Positions 28,520-37,722 of a DNA stretch of 59,640 bases are shown piece after piece. The position numbers and the translations under genes were made by a program. The DNA is from Pelagivirga sediminicola (GTDB lineage: Bacteria > Pseudomonadota > Alphaproteobacteria > Rhodobacterales > Rhodobacteraceae): contig NZ_QCYH01000014.1 in the NCBI RefSeq assembly GCF_003072125.1, forward strand, positions 1-59,640. Direction: 5' to 3'. The notes beneath the pieces are model-generated. The model did no database searches. It was not told where the DNA came from and worked only from the letters and a program-made list of their open reading frames with translations. Position 1 is the first letter of the stretch. Each line of letters opens with the position of its first letter.

Positions 28520-30295
28520 ATGCCGAAAGACGTAGCAACCATCGACCCGATCACGCTTCAGGTGATCCGCGGATCCATCGAAACCATCGCCGAGGAAATG
28601 GCCCATGTGCTGTTTCGCATGTCCTTTTCCTCGATCATCCGCGAATCCGAGGATCTGGGCGCCGGGCTTTTCGACACCGAATTCAACACGCTCTGCGAGT
28701 CGGAATCGACGCCGATGCATATCGGGTCGATCCCCGGATACCTGCACGGGATTCAGGACACCCTCGACGATGGCGAGTGGTATGAGGGCGACGTCGTCGT
28801 CCACAACCACCCTTATCACGGCTCATCGCATACGCCCGATCTGGCGATCGTCATCCCGATCTTTCACAAGGGCGAGCTGGTCGGCTATTCGGCCAATACC
28901 GCGCATCACATCGACATCGGCGCGGCCACGCCCGGCCTGATCATCGACGTGCCGGACGTCTACGCCGAGGGCATGCTGTTTGCCGGCACCAAGCTCTACC
29001 GCAAGGGCAAGCGCAACGAGACGATGTGGCGCTTCATCCGCAACAACAGCCGCGCGGCACGCCAGTTGGTCGATGATATCGAGGCCCAGATCTCCTCGGC
29101 CCGGCTGGGGGTCAAGCGGTTCAACGAGTTGCTGGATCAGTACGGCAAGGAACTGGTCTTCGGCGCCTGCAACCAGCTGATGGACTACTCCGAAAAGATG
29201 CTGCGCCAGCGCATCGCGGATATCCCCGACGGTGAATATCGTGCCGAGGGCTGGCTGGACGATGACGGGCGCAACCGGGGCCAGCAACTGCCGGTCAAGG
29301 TCTGCGTGCGGGTCAGCGGCGATTCCATCACGGTCGACCTGACCGGGTCCGCCCCGCAGACGCCCACGGCCTATAACGTACCCTTCGAGGGCTCGACCAA
29401 GGTCGCGGCCTTCGCCGCCTTCCGCAAGCTGCTGCTGGATACGGCGACGTCCGACACGCGGGTGCCGTCCAATCAGGGATCGTTCCGCCCCATCGAGGTG
29501 ATCGCGCCCAAAGGCTCGATCTTCAACCCGATCTCGCCCGCCGCGGCCGAGGCCCGCTTTACCCAGTGCAACTACATGATCGACCTCATCATGAAGGCGA
29601 TGGCGCCGGTTCTGCCCGAAGAAATCATCGCCGGATCGTCGGCGTCGATCTCCTTCGCGTCCTATGCCGGGGTGCGCGAAAGCGGCGACTACTGGGTGTT
29701 CCTCGAGGTCAACGAGGGCGCCTATGGCGGGCGGCCGAAATCCGACGGGCCAGACGCCATCGACAACCTGATGGCCAACACCCGCAACAACCCGCTGGAA
29801 GATCTGGCGATGCATATCCCGATGGTCTGCGAGCGCTACGAGCTGCGCGACGACGTGATGCCGGGCGCGGGCAAATACCGGGGCGGCATCGGCGTGGTCA
29901 AGGCGCAGCGGATGCTGACCGACGGCATCATTACCCACGAAAGCGAACGCCACTCCAACGTGCCGTGGGGCATTTTCGGCGGCACCGAGGGGGCGGCGGG
30001 AAAATGCGACATCTACAATGTCGGCAGCAATGAGGCGCCGGAGGTGATGCACTCGAAATTTCACGGCAAGGAAGTCCGCAAGGATGACGTGATGGCCTAT
30101 TACAGCCCCTGCGGCGGCGGATATGGCAGCCCGCTGGAGCGCGCGCCGAACAAGGTGCTGGACGATGTTCTGGACGGCTTCTGCTCACCCGAACACGCCC
30201 GCGACGTCTATGGCCTGGTGTTTGATCTTGAGGCCGAGACGGTCGATCTGGCGGCGACACAGAAGCGCCGCAAGGAGATGGCAACGGCAAGTTAA
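28520..30295 (+). CDS. hyuB: Hydantoinase/oxoprolinase family protein, subunit B
   Basis: This encodes 591 residues, the B subunit of the hydantoinase family. Typical segments are RESEDLGAGLFDTEFNTL, VVHNHPYHGSSHTPDLAIV with its likely metal-binding His residues, and GAGKYRGGIGVVK. It starts 14 bases after hyuA behind GGGAGGAAAC, a strong ribosome binding site. It forms a complex with HyuA in the cytoplasm. Confidence 0.9.
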   Translation: MPKDVATIDPITLQVIRGSIETIAEEMAHVLFRMSFSSIIRESEDLGAGLFDTEFNTLCESESTPMHIGSIPGYLHGIQDTLDDGEWYEGDVVVHNHPYHGSSHTPDLAIVIPIFHKGELVGYSANTAHHIDIGAATPGLIIDVPDVYAEGMLFAGTKLYRKGKRNETMWRFIRNNSRAARQLVDDIEAQISSARLGVKRFNELLDQYGKELVFGACNQLMDYSEKMLRQRIADIPDGEYRAEGWLDDDGRNRGQQLPVKVCVRVSGDSITVDLTGSAPQTPTAYNVPFEGSTKVAAFAAFRKLLLDTATSDTRVPSNQGSFRPIEVIAPKGSIFNPISPAAAEARFTQCNYMIDLIMKAMAPVLPEEIIAGSSASISFASYAGVRESGDYWVFLEVNEGAYGGRPKSDGPDAIDNLMANTRNNPLEDLAMHIPMVCERYELRDDVMPGAGKYRGGIGVVKAQRMLTDGIITHESERHSNVPWGIFGGTEGAAGKCDIYNVGSNEAPEVMHSKFHGKEVRKDDVMAYYSPCGGGYGSPLERAPNKVLDDVLDGFCSPEHARDVYGLVFDLEAETVDLAATQKRRKEMATAS

Positions 30296-30307
30296 GGCGA
30301 ACCGCAT

Positions 30308-30332
30308 GGCCGGCCCGCATGGCGGGTCGGCC
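30308..30332 (+). promoter_or_regulatory. Strong hairpin between hyuB and the permease gene
   Basis: GGCCGGCCCGC pairs with GCGGGTCGGCC (one G-T pair) across a three-base loop, 13 bases after the hyuB stop. There is no T run after it, so it is more likely an mRNA processing or stability element than a terminator. It could reduce permease expression relative to the enzymes. Confidence 0.55.
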
Positions 30333-30359
30333 CCATTCAACAACAGGGAAAAATAAAAA

Positions 30360-31865
30360 ATGGCAGCAACAGAACAAACTCGCCATGTGGAGGCTGAACG
30401 CACCGGCCTGATCGAGGAATCGATCCTTCCGACATTGCTGGGACAACGCCCCATCGGCCTGATCGGCTATGCCTGGATCTGGGTCGGTATCGCCGTCATC
30501 ATCGCAACCTATTCACTGGGCGCCACGGGCGTCGGCGGCGGCGTGCCGCTGTCCACGGTGATCCTGATCATCTTTCTGGCCAACCTCGCGATCGGGGCCC
30601 TGATGGTGCTGACCGCCGACATCGGCACGGAACACGGCCTGCCCTTTGCCGTCTACCTGCGCGCCCCTTTCGGTATCCACGGAACGCATCTGCCGGCAAT
30701 CTCGCGCGGGCTGATCGCGGCCATGTGGTTCGGGATCCAGACCTATCTGGGCGCGCTGGCGCTCAACGGGATCGGCGAGTATTTTCTGGGCTTCGACAAC
30801 TGGTTCGTCTGGTACGTGCTTTTCGGCATCCTGCAGGTGGCCAACACCGCAATGGGCATCAAATCGGTTGAAAGGCTGGCCTCGCTCGCGGCGCCCGCGA
30901 TCATCGCCATCTCGATCTGGATGTATTTCACTCTGGAAGGCGTGGCGAAGACAAACGGCATCAACCTGTGGAACTTCCAGGGCGCAGGCGAAATGTCGTT
31001 GATGGTGCTGTTCATCGCCAATCTCAGCTTCTGGTCGACGATGGCCATCGACGTCCCCAACCTGACGCGCTTCGTTAAGACGAAAGCCGGTGCGCGCGGC
31101 TTTGCAGCCCGCAACCGCAACGTCTTTCTTGCACAGCTTATCGCGCTGCCGGTGACACAGGCGCTGATTGCCGGCATCGGTGGCGTGTCGTTCATCGCAA
31201 CCGGCAACTGGAACCCGATCGAGGTGATCCAGGGCGAAGGGCAGGGGTTCTCGCTGGTGATCCTGCTGGCACTGGTGGTTCTGGCGCAGTGGTCCACGAA
31301 CAACTCGGCCAACCTGATCCCCTCGGCGCTGACCTTCATCAACCTCGCGCCGCGGTACATCAACTACAAACTGGCGGTCGCATTGGCCGGCATCGTCGGC
31401 ACGCTGTGCTTCCCTTGGGCGATCCTGGACAACCTGTTCGTCTTCCTGGGGTATTACGGCGCGTTCCTGTCGGCGATCGGTGGGATCATGGTCGCCGATT
31501 ACTATGTGCTGCGCAAACGGCGCCTCAACGTGCCTGACCTTTACAGCCACACGGGCCAGTTCCGCTATACGGGCGGCGTCAACATCGCGGGGCTTCTGGC
31601 CTGGCTGATCGCGGGCGCGGTGGCGGCATGGTACTCGCAATATGCCTTCGTCATCGGGTTCCCGCTGGGCTTCGTGCTCTACCTTATCCTGATGAAGCTG
31701 CTGGTGCTGCCCGGATATCCGCAGGCCGAGATCACGTCGGGCTACTCGGACGAATACCTCGCCACCAGCGAAGGCCTCAGCTGGGCCTATCTCGGTCAGG
31801 GCCAGTTTCGCCGTATGACCCCCGAAGAGGCGGATGGCGAAGGCATCGGTCGCGAGGATCTTTGA
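30360..31865 (+). CDS. NCS1-family nucleobase/hydantoin permease
   Basis: This encodes 501 residues with about 12 hydrophobic helices, the NCS1 family of nucleobase, allantoin and hydantoin importers (Mhp1 type). Segments such as GIQTYLGALALNGIGEYFLG, NLSFWSTMAIDVPNLTRF and the ending YYVLRKRRLNVPDLY are typical. Gene context suggests uptake of a hydantoin or related ureide with Na+ or H+. It starts behind CAGGGA after a strong hairpin and is followed by a terminator, so it ends the operon. Confidence 0.88.
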   Translation: MAATEQTRHVEAERTGLIEESILPTLLGQRPIGLIGYAWIWVGIAVIIATYSLGATGVGGGVPLSTVILIIFLANLAIGALMVLTADIGTEHGLPFAVYLRAPFGIHGTHLPAISRGLIAAMWFGIQTYLGALALNGIGEYFLGFDNWFVWYVLFGILQVANTAMGIKSVERLASLAAPAIIAISIWMYFTLEGVAKTNGINLWNFQGAGEMSLMVLFIANLSFWSTMAIDVPNLTRFVKTKAGARGFAARNRNVFLAQLIALPVTQALIAGIGGVSFIATGNWNPIEVIQGEGQGFSLVILLALVVLAQWSTNNSANLIPSALTFINLAPRYINYKLAVALAGIVGTLCFPWAILDNLFVFLGYYGAFLSAIGGIMVADYYVLRKRRLNVPDLYSHTGQFRYTGGVNIAGLLAWLIAGAVAAWYSQYAFVIGFPLGFVLYLILMKLLVLPGYPQAEITSGYSDEYLATSEGLSWAYLGQGQFRRMTPEEADGEGIGREDL

Positions 31866-31889
31866 TCTGACACGTGCTCCCTAAACTTG

Positions 31890-31923
31890 CCCGCATCCCT
31901 TTCGGGGGGTGCGGGCCTTTTTC
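31890..31923 (+). terminator. Rho-independent terminator after the permease gene
   Basis: CCCGCATCCC pairs with GGGGTGCGGG (one T-G pair) over a six-base loop, followed by CCTTTTTC. It closes the hydantoin operon 25 bases after the permease stop. Confidence 0.85.
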
Positions 31924-32081
31924 GGTCTTGCGCATAGGTGTTACATCGGGAAAGGCGAGGTAGCAGCATCGATTGAACCGATCATCACAAGCAGCCATTC
32001 GCGCAATGCACTGATATTTCTGACCTGGTATTCCCATCTCAATTGTTTGAAGCCTTCGGGACTTGCTGTCATGTTGCGGCC

Positions 32082-32669
32082 ATGGCGCCTGATTCCTTTA
32101 ACAGCTTTCCCTTGCGAAACGCACGTGTCCACGAGGTCTTCGGCCCCAGCGCGTTTGGCTTTGCAGCCATTGTTGCCGCGCAGATGGCCGGTGATTTCAT
32201 GTGGGTGCGCGAGGCGTGGCGCGGGGATATTCTGCATCCTGTCGGCCTTGCCACCATCTGCGGGCCCGAAAAGCTTCTGGCGGCGCAAACGGCCAATCAG
32301 ACCGACAGCCTCGCCGTCGCCGAAGAGGCGCTCAAGGATGGCGCGCTGTCGCTTGTCGTGATCGAGATCACACGCCCGCTCGATCTGCGCGAGGGACGGC
32401 GTTTGCAGCTTGCCGCAAAGGCGGGAAACACGGTCGGGTTATGCCTGATCCCTGAAGGCATGGGCAGCAACGCCGCCGAAACCCGGTGGCGCGCCACCCC
32501 GGTGTTTGACGCTGAAAGGGAGGGCTCGACTCTGATGCGGTGGGAAATTATTAAGAACAAATCAGGAACGGTTGGGGCTTGGGATGTTCGCTGGGACCGG
32601 GAAAATCGTCGTCTCCATGTGGTTTCCCCGCCTGTCCAGCGAGCGGGCTCTCAGGATATGGCCGGTTGA
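32082..32669 (+). CDS. imuA: ImuA, accessory protein of translesion synthesis
   Basis: This encodes 195 residues related to ImuA, a RecA/SulA-like accessory factor of the ImuA-ImuB-DnaE2 mutasome. The ending LIPEGMGSNAAETRWRA and EIIKNKSGTVGAWDVRW is characteristic of alphaproteobacterial ImuA. There is no good Walker A motif, as usual for this short form. The ATG at 32082 gives the conserved start; a TTG 39 bases upstream is possible. It overlaps imuB by 86 bases in another frame. I found no clear LexA box in the 150 bases before it. Confidence 0.82.
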   Translation: MAPDSFNSFPLRNARVHEVFGPSAFGFAAIVAAQMAGDFMWVREAWRGDILHPVGLATICGPEKLLAAQTANQTDSLAVAEEALKDGALSLVVIEITRPLDLREGRRLQLAAKAGNTVGLCLIPEGMGSNAAETRWRATPVFDAEREGSTLMRWEIIKNKSGTVGAWDVRWDRENRRLHVVSPPVQRAGSQDMAG

Positions 32670-34068
32670 TGCGCCTTTTGCTCTGACGCTCAGGCAAAAC
32701 AATACCGAACAGGTTTATTGCCTCAACGCACAGGCGGAAAAGCTGGGGCTTCATCGCGGGATGAGCGTGGCGGATGCCCGCGCCTTTTGCCCCGATCTGG
32801 TGACCCGCCCCGCGCGTCCCGATCTGGATGCGCGCTTCCTGTCTGCGCTGCGCCGCTGGGCCACGCGCTATTGTCCCTGGGTCGGGCGCGATGGAACAGA
32901 CGGGCTGGTGCTTGATGTTACCGGCTCCACGCATCTTTGGGGCAGCGAGGCGAATATGCTGGAGGACATGCGCAGGCGCGCAGGGCGCGCAGGGCTGACG
33001 GTGCGGCTGGGTCTGGCAAACACACGCGGCGCGGCATGGGCGCTGGCGCATTACGGCAATGGTGCCACCTTGGCGCAAGAGCCGCAAAAGGCGCTCGCGC
33101 ATCTGCCGGTGGCGGCGCTGCGGCTTGATGAGACCATGAGCACCGCCTTGCAGCGGCTGGGCCTGAGAACCATCGGCGATCTTTGCGCCACCGCCCGCGC
33201 ACCGCTTGCACGTCGGTTTGGGCCGAAATTGATGCTGCGTCTCGATCAGGCGCTGGGGCACAGCCCGGAAACCGTCAACCCCGAGGCCGATCCGCCCCAT
33301 TATGGCGTGCGCCTGACATTTCCCGACCCCATCGGTCTCATGGCGGATGTGATGGCGGCCACCTCCCGGCTGCTTGGCCCGCTATGCGACAAGCTCAAGA
33401 CACATGAGGCGGGCGCGCGCGCGTTGACCCTGACCTTGCGGCGCGTCGATCAGGGCAGCCAGCAGGTCGAGCTGCGTCTTGCCGCCGCGATGCGCGATCC
33501 CCGGCGTATTCTGCCCCTGTTCGAGCGCGGCCTGAGCGAGGTGGATGCGGGCTTTGGCATCGACCAGATGCGACTGGTGGCCGCGGTGGTCGAACCGCTG
33601 CCGGTGCAGCAGATTGGCGCGGCCTCGGCAAGATCTTCCGGCCCTGACCGGCTGAACGATCTGATCACGCGCATCGGCACACGGATCGGGCTGGAGAACG
33701 TGCAGCGGTTCCTTCCCGCCGACAGCCACATCCCCGAGCGCAGCTTTATCATCGCGCCTGCCGCCTACAGCACGGCTGAAAACGGCTGGTCCGTCGGGCG
33801 ACCGCGTCCCTTACGCCTTTTCCCGCCCGAACCGATTGCGGGCACAGGGCCGCGCCCGCCCGAGCGTTTTCGCTGGCGGCGCATGGCGCTTGCGACGGCG
33901 CGCACCACGGGGCCTGAACGTATCGCGCCGGAATGGTGGCTCGATGACGAGGGCTGGCGCACTGGCATGCGGGATTACTGGCATGTGGAAACCCGGCAAG
34001 GCCGCCGTCTTTGGCTGTATTACACACCGCAAAACCCAGGCTGGTTCGTGCAGGGAGAATTTGCATGA
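32584..34068 (+). CDS. imuB: ImuB, Y-family polymerase-like protein
   Basis: This encodes 494 residues of the Y-family polymerase fold, with VVSMWFPRLSSERALRIWP at the start where an active polymerase would have its first catalytic Asp; ImuB is the non-catalytic hub that binds the beta clamp and DnaE2. GLHRGMSVADARAFCPDL and TGSTHLWGSEANML are family segments. The start is uncertain: ATG at 32584, TTG at 32572 and ATG at 32617 are all in frame inside the end of imuA. The stop overlaps the dnaE2 start. Confidence 0.85.
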   Translation: MFAGTGKIVVSMWFPRLSSERALRIWPVDAPFALTLRQNNTEQVYCLNAQAEKLGLHRGMSVADARAFCPDLVTRPARPDLDARFLSALRRWATRYCPWVGRDGTDGLVLDVTGSTHLWGSEANMLEDMRRRAGRAGLTVRLGLANTRGAAWALAHYGNGATLAQEPQKALAHLPVAALRLDETMSTALQRLGLRTIGDLCATARAPLARRFGPKLMLRLDQALGHSPETVNPEADPPHYGVRLTFPDPIGLMADVMAATSRLLGPLCDKLKTHEAGARALTLTLRRVDQGSQQVELRLAAAMRDPRRILPLFERGLSEVDAGFGIDQMRLVAAVVEPLPVQQIGAASARSSGPDRLNDLITRIGTRIGLENVQRFLPADSHIPERSFIIAPAAYSTAENGWSVGRPRPLRLFPPEPIAGTGPRPPERFRWRRMALATARTTGPERIAPEWWLDDEGWRTGMRDYWHVETRQGRRLWLYYTPQNPGWFVQGEFA

Positions 34069-37000
34069 GCTATGCCGAGCTTTGCGTCACGTCGAACTTC
34101 ACCTTTCTGACCGGGGCATCGCATCCCGAAGAACTGGTGCTGCGCGCCGCCGAACTGGGTCTTGAGGCTGTCGCGATTACGGACCGCAATTCCCTCGCAG
34201 GCGTGATGCGGGCCTATAGCACGCTGGAAGCCTTGAAAAAGGATGTCAAAGAGGCGCTGCGCATCCGCTCGACGCATCAGATCGACTCCTGTTCGCGCCA
34301 AGAGGTCGGCCTGCCGCAGGATTTGGCCGTTCCGGACGATCTGCACCTGCCAAAACTCATCGTCGGCACCCGTCTGGTTCTGCGCGATTGCACGGTGGAA
34401 TGGATCGCCCTGCCCACGGATCGCGAGGCTTATCATCGGCTCTCGCGGCTTCTGACCCTTGGCAAGCGGCGGGCCGGAAAGGCGGAATGCCTTCTTGATC
34501 TGCGCGATCTGGAGGAGGGGTGTCAGGGCATGATCCTGATCGCCCTTCCCCAAGACGGCCTGCAAACGGCCGCCCCCGATATCCAGAAACTTCAAAGGCG
34601 CTTTCCCGGCTACGTGTTTACCGGCGCGGCACCGCGTTATGACGGCTCGGATCAGGCCTATCTGAACGCCTGTGCGCGGCTTGCCCGGAAAACCTCGGCG
34701 CCCATGGTGGCGGTGGGGGATGTGCTGATGCATCGCAGCAACCGTCGCCAGCTGGTGGACGTTCTGACCTGTCTGCGTGAGGGCATCACCATCGATGAGA
34801 TCGGCACGCGCGCCCTGCCGAACGCCGAGCGGCGTCTGAAGGGCCACGAAGATATGGCCCGGGTGTTTCACGCGCATCCCGCCGCATTGCGCCGCACGGT
34901 CGAGATCGCCGCGCGGTGCAGTTTCTCCCTTGGCGAGCTGAGCTACGAATACCCTGATGAGATTTCTTCGCGCGAATCCCCGCAGGCGCGGCTTGAGCGA
35001 TTGGCGCATGAAGGGATGCGGTGGCGCTATCCAAACGGCGCGCCCCTGCGGGCAAACGCCTTGATGGAAAAGGAGCTCGGCCTTGTCGGCGAGCTGGGCT
35101 ATGCCGCCTATTTCCTCACCGTCCACGACATCGTGCAGGAGGCACGCTCGCGCGGCATCCTCTGCCAGGGGCGGGGCTCGGCGGCCAATTCGATCCTGTG
35201 CTATCTGCTGGGCATCACCGATGTCAGCCCCGACATGATCGGCATGGTGTTCGAGCGTTTCATCTCGCGCCATCGCGGCGAGCCGCCCGATATCGACGTG
35301 GATTTCGAACATGAGCGACGCGAGGAAGTGATCCAGTGGATTTACGAGAAATACGGCCGCCACCGGGCCGGGCTGTGTGCCACCGTGATCCATTTCCGCA
35401 CCCGCGCCGCGATCCGCGAGGTGGGCAAGGTGATGGGCCTGTCCCAGGACGTCACCGCCAGCCTTTCAAGCCAGATCTGGGGCCAGTCGAACAAGGGGGC
35501 CGATCCCGAAAGAGTGCGCCAGCTGGGCCTTGATCCGGACGACCGGCGCCTGTCCCAGACCCTGCGCCTGATCGGCGAGATCATCGGTTTTCCGCGCCAC
35601 CTGTCGCAACATGTCGGTGGTTTCGTAATCACGCGCGGGCGACTGGACGAGTTGTGCCCAATCGAGAATGCGGCGATGGAGGAGCGCACGGTAATCGAGT
35701 GGGACAAGGACGATATCGACGCCCTCGGCATCCTCAAGGTCGATATCCTGAGCCTCGGCATGCTGACCTGCCTGCGCAAGAGTTTCGAGCTTCTGGAGCA
35801 GCACGAAAAGACGGCGCTGACCCTTGGCACCGTGCCGCAGGAGGACAAGGCGACCTACCGGATGTTGCAGCGCGCCGATGCCGTCGGGGTGTTTCAGGTC
35901 GAAAGCCGGGCGCAGATGAATTTCCTGCCCCGGATGAAGCCTGTGACCTTTTACGATCTGGTGATCGAGGTCGCCATCGTCCGCCCCGGTCCCATTCAAG
36001 GCGGCATGGTCAAGCCCTATATCCGGCGCCGCCAGGGGCTGGAGGAGCCGGAACCGTTCGGCCCCGCATTGGCGGACGTCACCCGCAAAACGCTTGGCGT
36101 GCCCTTGTTTCAGGAACAGGCCATGCAGATCGCCGTGGTCGGTGCAGGCTATTCCGCCGAAGAGGCCGATCAGCTTCGCCGCTCGCTTGCCTCTTTCCGC
36201 CGCATGGGCACGATCGGCGCGCATCGCGAGCGGTTCATCGACGGGATGCTGGGCAACGGCTATACCCGAGAGGTCGCGCAGCAATGCTTTGCCCAGATCG
36301 AGGGCTTTGCCGATTATGGGTTTCCAGAAAGCCACGCGGCGGCGTTTGCCATGCTGACCTATGTCTCGTCATGGCTGAAATGCCACCACCCGGCGATCTT
36401 TGCCTGCGCGCTGCTGAATTCTCAGCCCATGGGGTTCTACGCGCCCGCGCAGATCGTGCGCGATGCGCGCGATCACAACGTCGAAATCCGCCCGATCTGC
36501 GTGAACAGCAGTGCATGGGACAATATTCTGGAGCGCCGCGCCGATGGGCAACTGGCGCTTCGGCTGGGATTTCGCCAGATCAAGGGCTTTCGCGAGGAGG
36601 ACGCGGGATGGATCGTGGCCGCGCGGGGCAATGGTTATACCGACCCCGAAAGCCTCTGGCTGCGGGCCGGCATCCTTCCCGCAGTGCTCGAACGTCTGGC
36701 CGAAGCGGATGCGTTTGCCGGAACAGGTCTGACGCGCCGCGATGCATTGTGGAAAGTGCGCGCAATCCGTGCGCCCAAACCGCTGCCCCTGTTCAGCGAC
36801 CCGCTTGACGGCGAGGGCGTGCGAGAGCCGGAGGTAAGCCTGCCAACCATGCATCTGGGCGAAGAGGTCGTCGAGGATTACATCGCCATGCGCCTGACCT
36901 TGCGCGCTCATCCGATGGAGCTGTTGCGCCCTGCAATCCCTGACCTTACGCCCCATGATCTTTTGCCCACAGCCCCGCTCAAACGCACAAGCGTTTGCGG

Positions 37001-37370
37001 CCTCGTCATCACCCGCCAACGCCCCGGAACGGCATCAGGCGTGATTTTCCTGACGTTGGAGGATGAAACCGGCGTGTCCAACGTAGTGGTCTGGAAAAAG
37101 GTTTACGAGCGATTTCGCCGTGTGGTGATGGGGGGGCGTCTGTTGCGCGTGACCGGGCGGCTGGAACGCGAAGGCATCGTCGTGCATCTGATTGCCGAGC
37201 ATATCGAAGACCTCTCTCACCACCTCTCAAACCTTGGCCACCCGATGGACGACGCCGTCGGCGTCACCTATCCCCAGGCCGACGAGACCCCGCGCCCACG
37301 TCATTCGCCCCGTGCCAGACATCCTCGCGAACAGGCAAAACGGTTGTTTCCAAGCCGGGATTTTCATTGA
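34065..37370 (+). CDS. dnaE2: Error-prone DNA polymerase DnaE2
   Basis: This encodes 1101 residues, a second C-family polymerase used in damage-induced mutagenesis. It has an N-terminal PHP domain (ELCVTSNFTFLTGASHPEEL onward), the polymerase catalytic acids in PPDIDVDFEHERR at about 406-418, and an OB-fold near the end (GVIFLTLEDETGVSNVVVW). The length matches DnaE2 (about 1050-1150). The ATG at 34065 overlaps the imuB stop (ATGA). With ImuA and ImuB it performs translesion synthesis; it is normally SOS controlled. Confidence 0.95.
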   Translation: MSYAELCVTSNFTFLTGASHPEELVLRAAELGLEAVAITDRNSLAGVMRAYSTLEALKKDVKEALRIRSTHQIDSCSRQEVGLPQDLAVPDDLHLPKLIVGTRLVLRDCTVEWIALPTDREAYHRLSRLLTLGKRRAGKAECLLDLRDLEEGCQGMILIALPQDGLQTAAPDIQKLQRRFPGYVFTGAAPRYDGSDQAYLNACARLARKTSAPMVAVGDVLMHRSNRRQLVDVLTCLREGITIDEIGTRALPNAERRLKGHEDMARVFHAHPAALRRTVEIAARCSFSLGELSYEYPDEISSRESPQARLERLAHEGMRWRYPNGAPLRANALMEKELGLVGELGYAAYFLTVHDIVQEARSRGILCQGRGSAANSILCYLLGITDVSPDMIGMVFERFISRHRGEPPDIDVDFEHERREEVIQWIYEKYGRHRAGLCATVIHFRTRAAIREVGKVMGLSQDVTASLSSQIWGQSNKGADPERVRQLGLDPDDRRLSQTLRLIGEIIGFPRHLSQHVGGFVITRGRLDELCPIENAAMEERTVIEWDKDDIDALGILKVDILSLGMLTCLRKSFELLEQHEKTALTLGTVPQEDKATYRMLQRADAVGVFQVESRAQMNFLPRMKPVTFYDLVIEVAIVRPGPIQGGMVKPYIRRRQGLEEPEPFGPALADVTRKTLGVPLFQEQAMQIAVVGAGYSAEEADQLRRSLASFRRMGTIGAHRERFIDGMLGNGYTREVAQQCFAQIEGFADYGFPESHAAAFAMLTYVSSWLKCHHPAIFACALLNSQPMGFYAPAQIVRDARDHNVEIRPICVNSSAWDNILERRADGQLALRLGFRQIKGFREEDAGWIVAARGNGYTDPESLWLRAGILPAVLERLAEADAFAGTGLTRRDALWKVRAIRAPKPLPLFSDPLDGEGVREPEVSLPTMHLGEEVVEDYIAMRLTLRAHPMELLRPAIPDLTPHDLLPTAPLKRTSVCGLVITRQRPGTASGVIFLTLEDETGVSNVVVWKKVYERFRRVVMGGRLLRVTGRLEREGIVVHLIAEHIEDLSHHLSNLGHPMDDAVGVTYPQADETPRPRHSPRARHPREQAKRLFPSRDFH

Positions 37371-37683
37371 AATCGGGCATTGAGGATATGGTGCGCCGCC
37401 AAGCGTTGGCGCTTTCGCTTTCCATTTTCGGATTTCGAAAACAGAAAAATTCAGCTGTCACTGACTAACCTGTATCCAATCACTATTCGCTGGCCCGGCA
37501 TCGGGGCGCGGCCTCATGGCCAACAGGCAGCGGTCATCGCGGGCACCGTCGGCGCATTCAGTCGCTAAAAACTTCCCTCCCGAGATTGACTACTGCTGCA
37601 AGCTGTCGCAACCTAAGTAAAGGTTAATACTGCCTTTTGAGAGTTGTGGCCTCGGACACTGCCACAAAAGAAGGATCGCTGCC
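37371..37683. other. Intergenic region before the amidohydrolase/ABC operon
   Basis: This is 313 bases, less GC-rich than its flanks, between dnaE2 and the leader frame. It should hold the promoter of the amidohydrolase-transporter operon. A 62-codon open frame at 37380-37568 has no homology that I recognise and I do not call it. AGAAGGA at about 37668-37676 is the ribosome binding site of the leader frame. I see no strong terminator for dnaE2. Confidence 0.5.
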
Positions 37684-37722
37684 ATGAAATCTTTTGCAAT
37701 TAGCTACCGGTGTCTATCATGA
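37684..37722 (+). CDS. 12-codon leader peptide coupled to the amidohydrolase
   Basis: A short frame, MKSFAISYRCLS, starts 8 bases after a strong AAGGA site, while the amidohydrolase ATG at 37719 has no good site of its own. Its stop TGA overlaps that ATG (ATGA), so ribosomes ending here could restart on the amidohydrolase. It may be a translational coupling leader, or the decayed rest of a former gene. No attenuator hairpin is obvious after it. Confidence 0.5.
   Translation: MKSFAISYRCLS

Noticed and set aside
32555..32569. GAAC-N7-GAAC, resembling an alphaproteobacterial LexA box, just before the imuB start
   Set aside because: It lies inside the conserved imuA coding segment IKNKSGT, and such a pattern is expected about once or twice by chance in a window this long.
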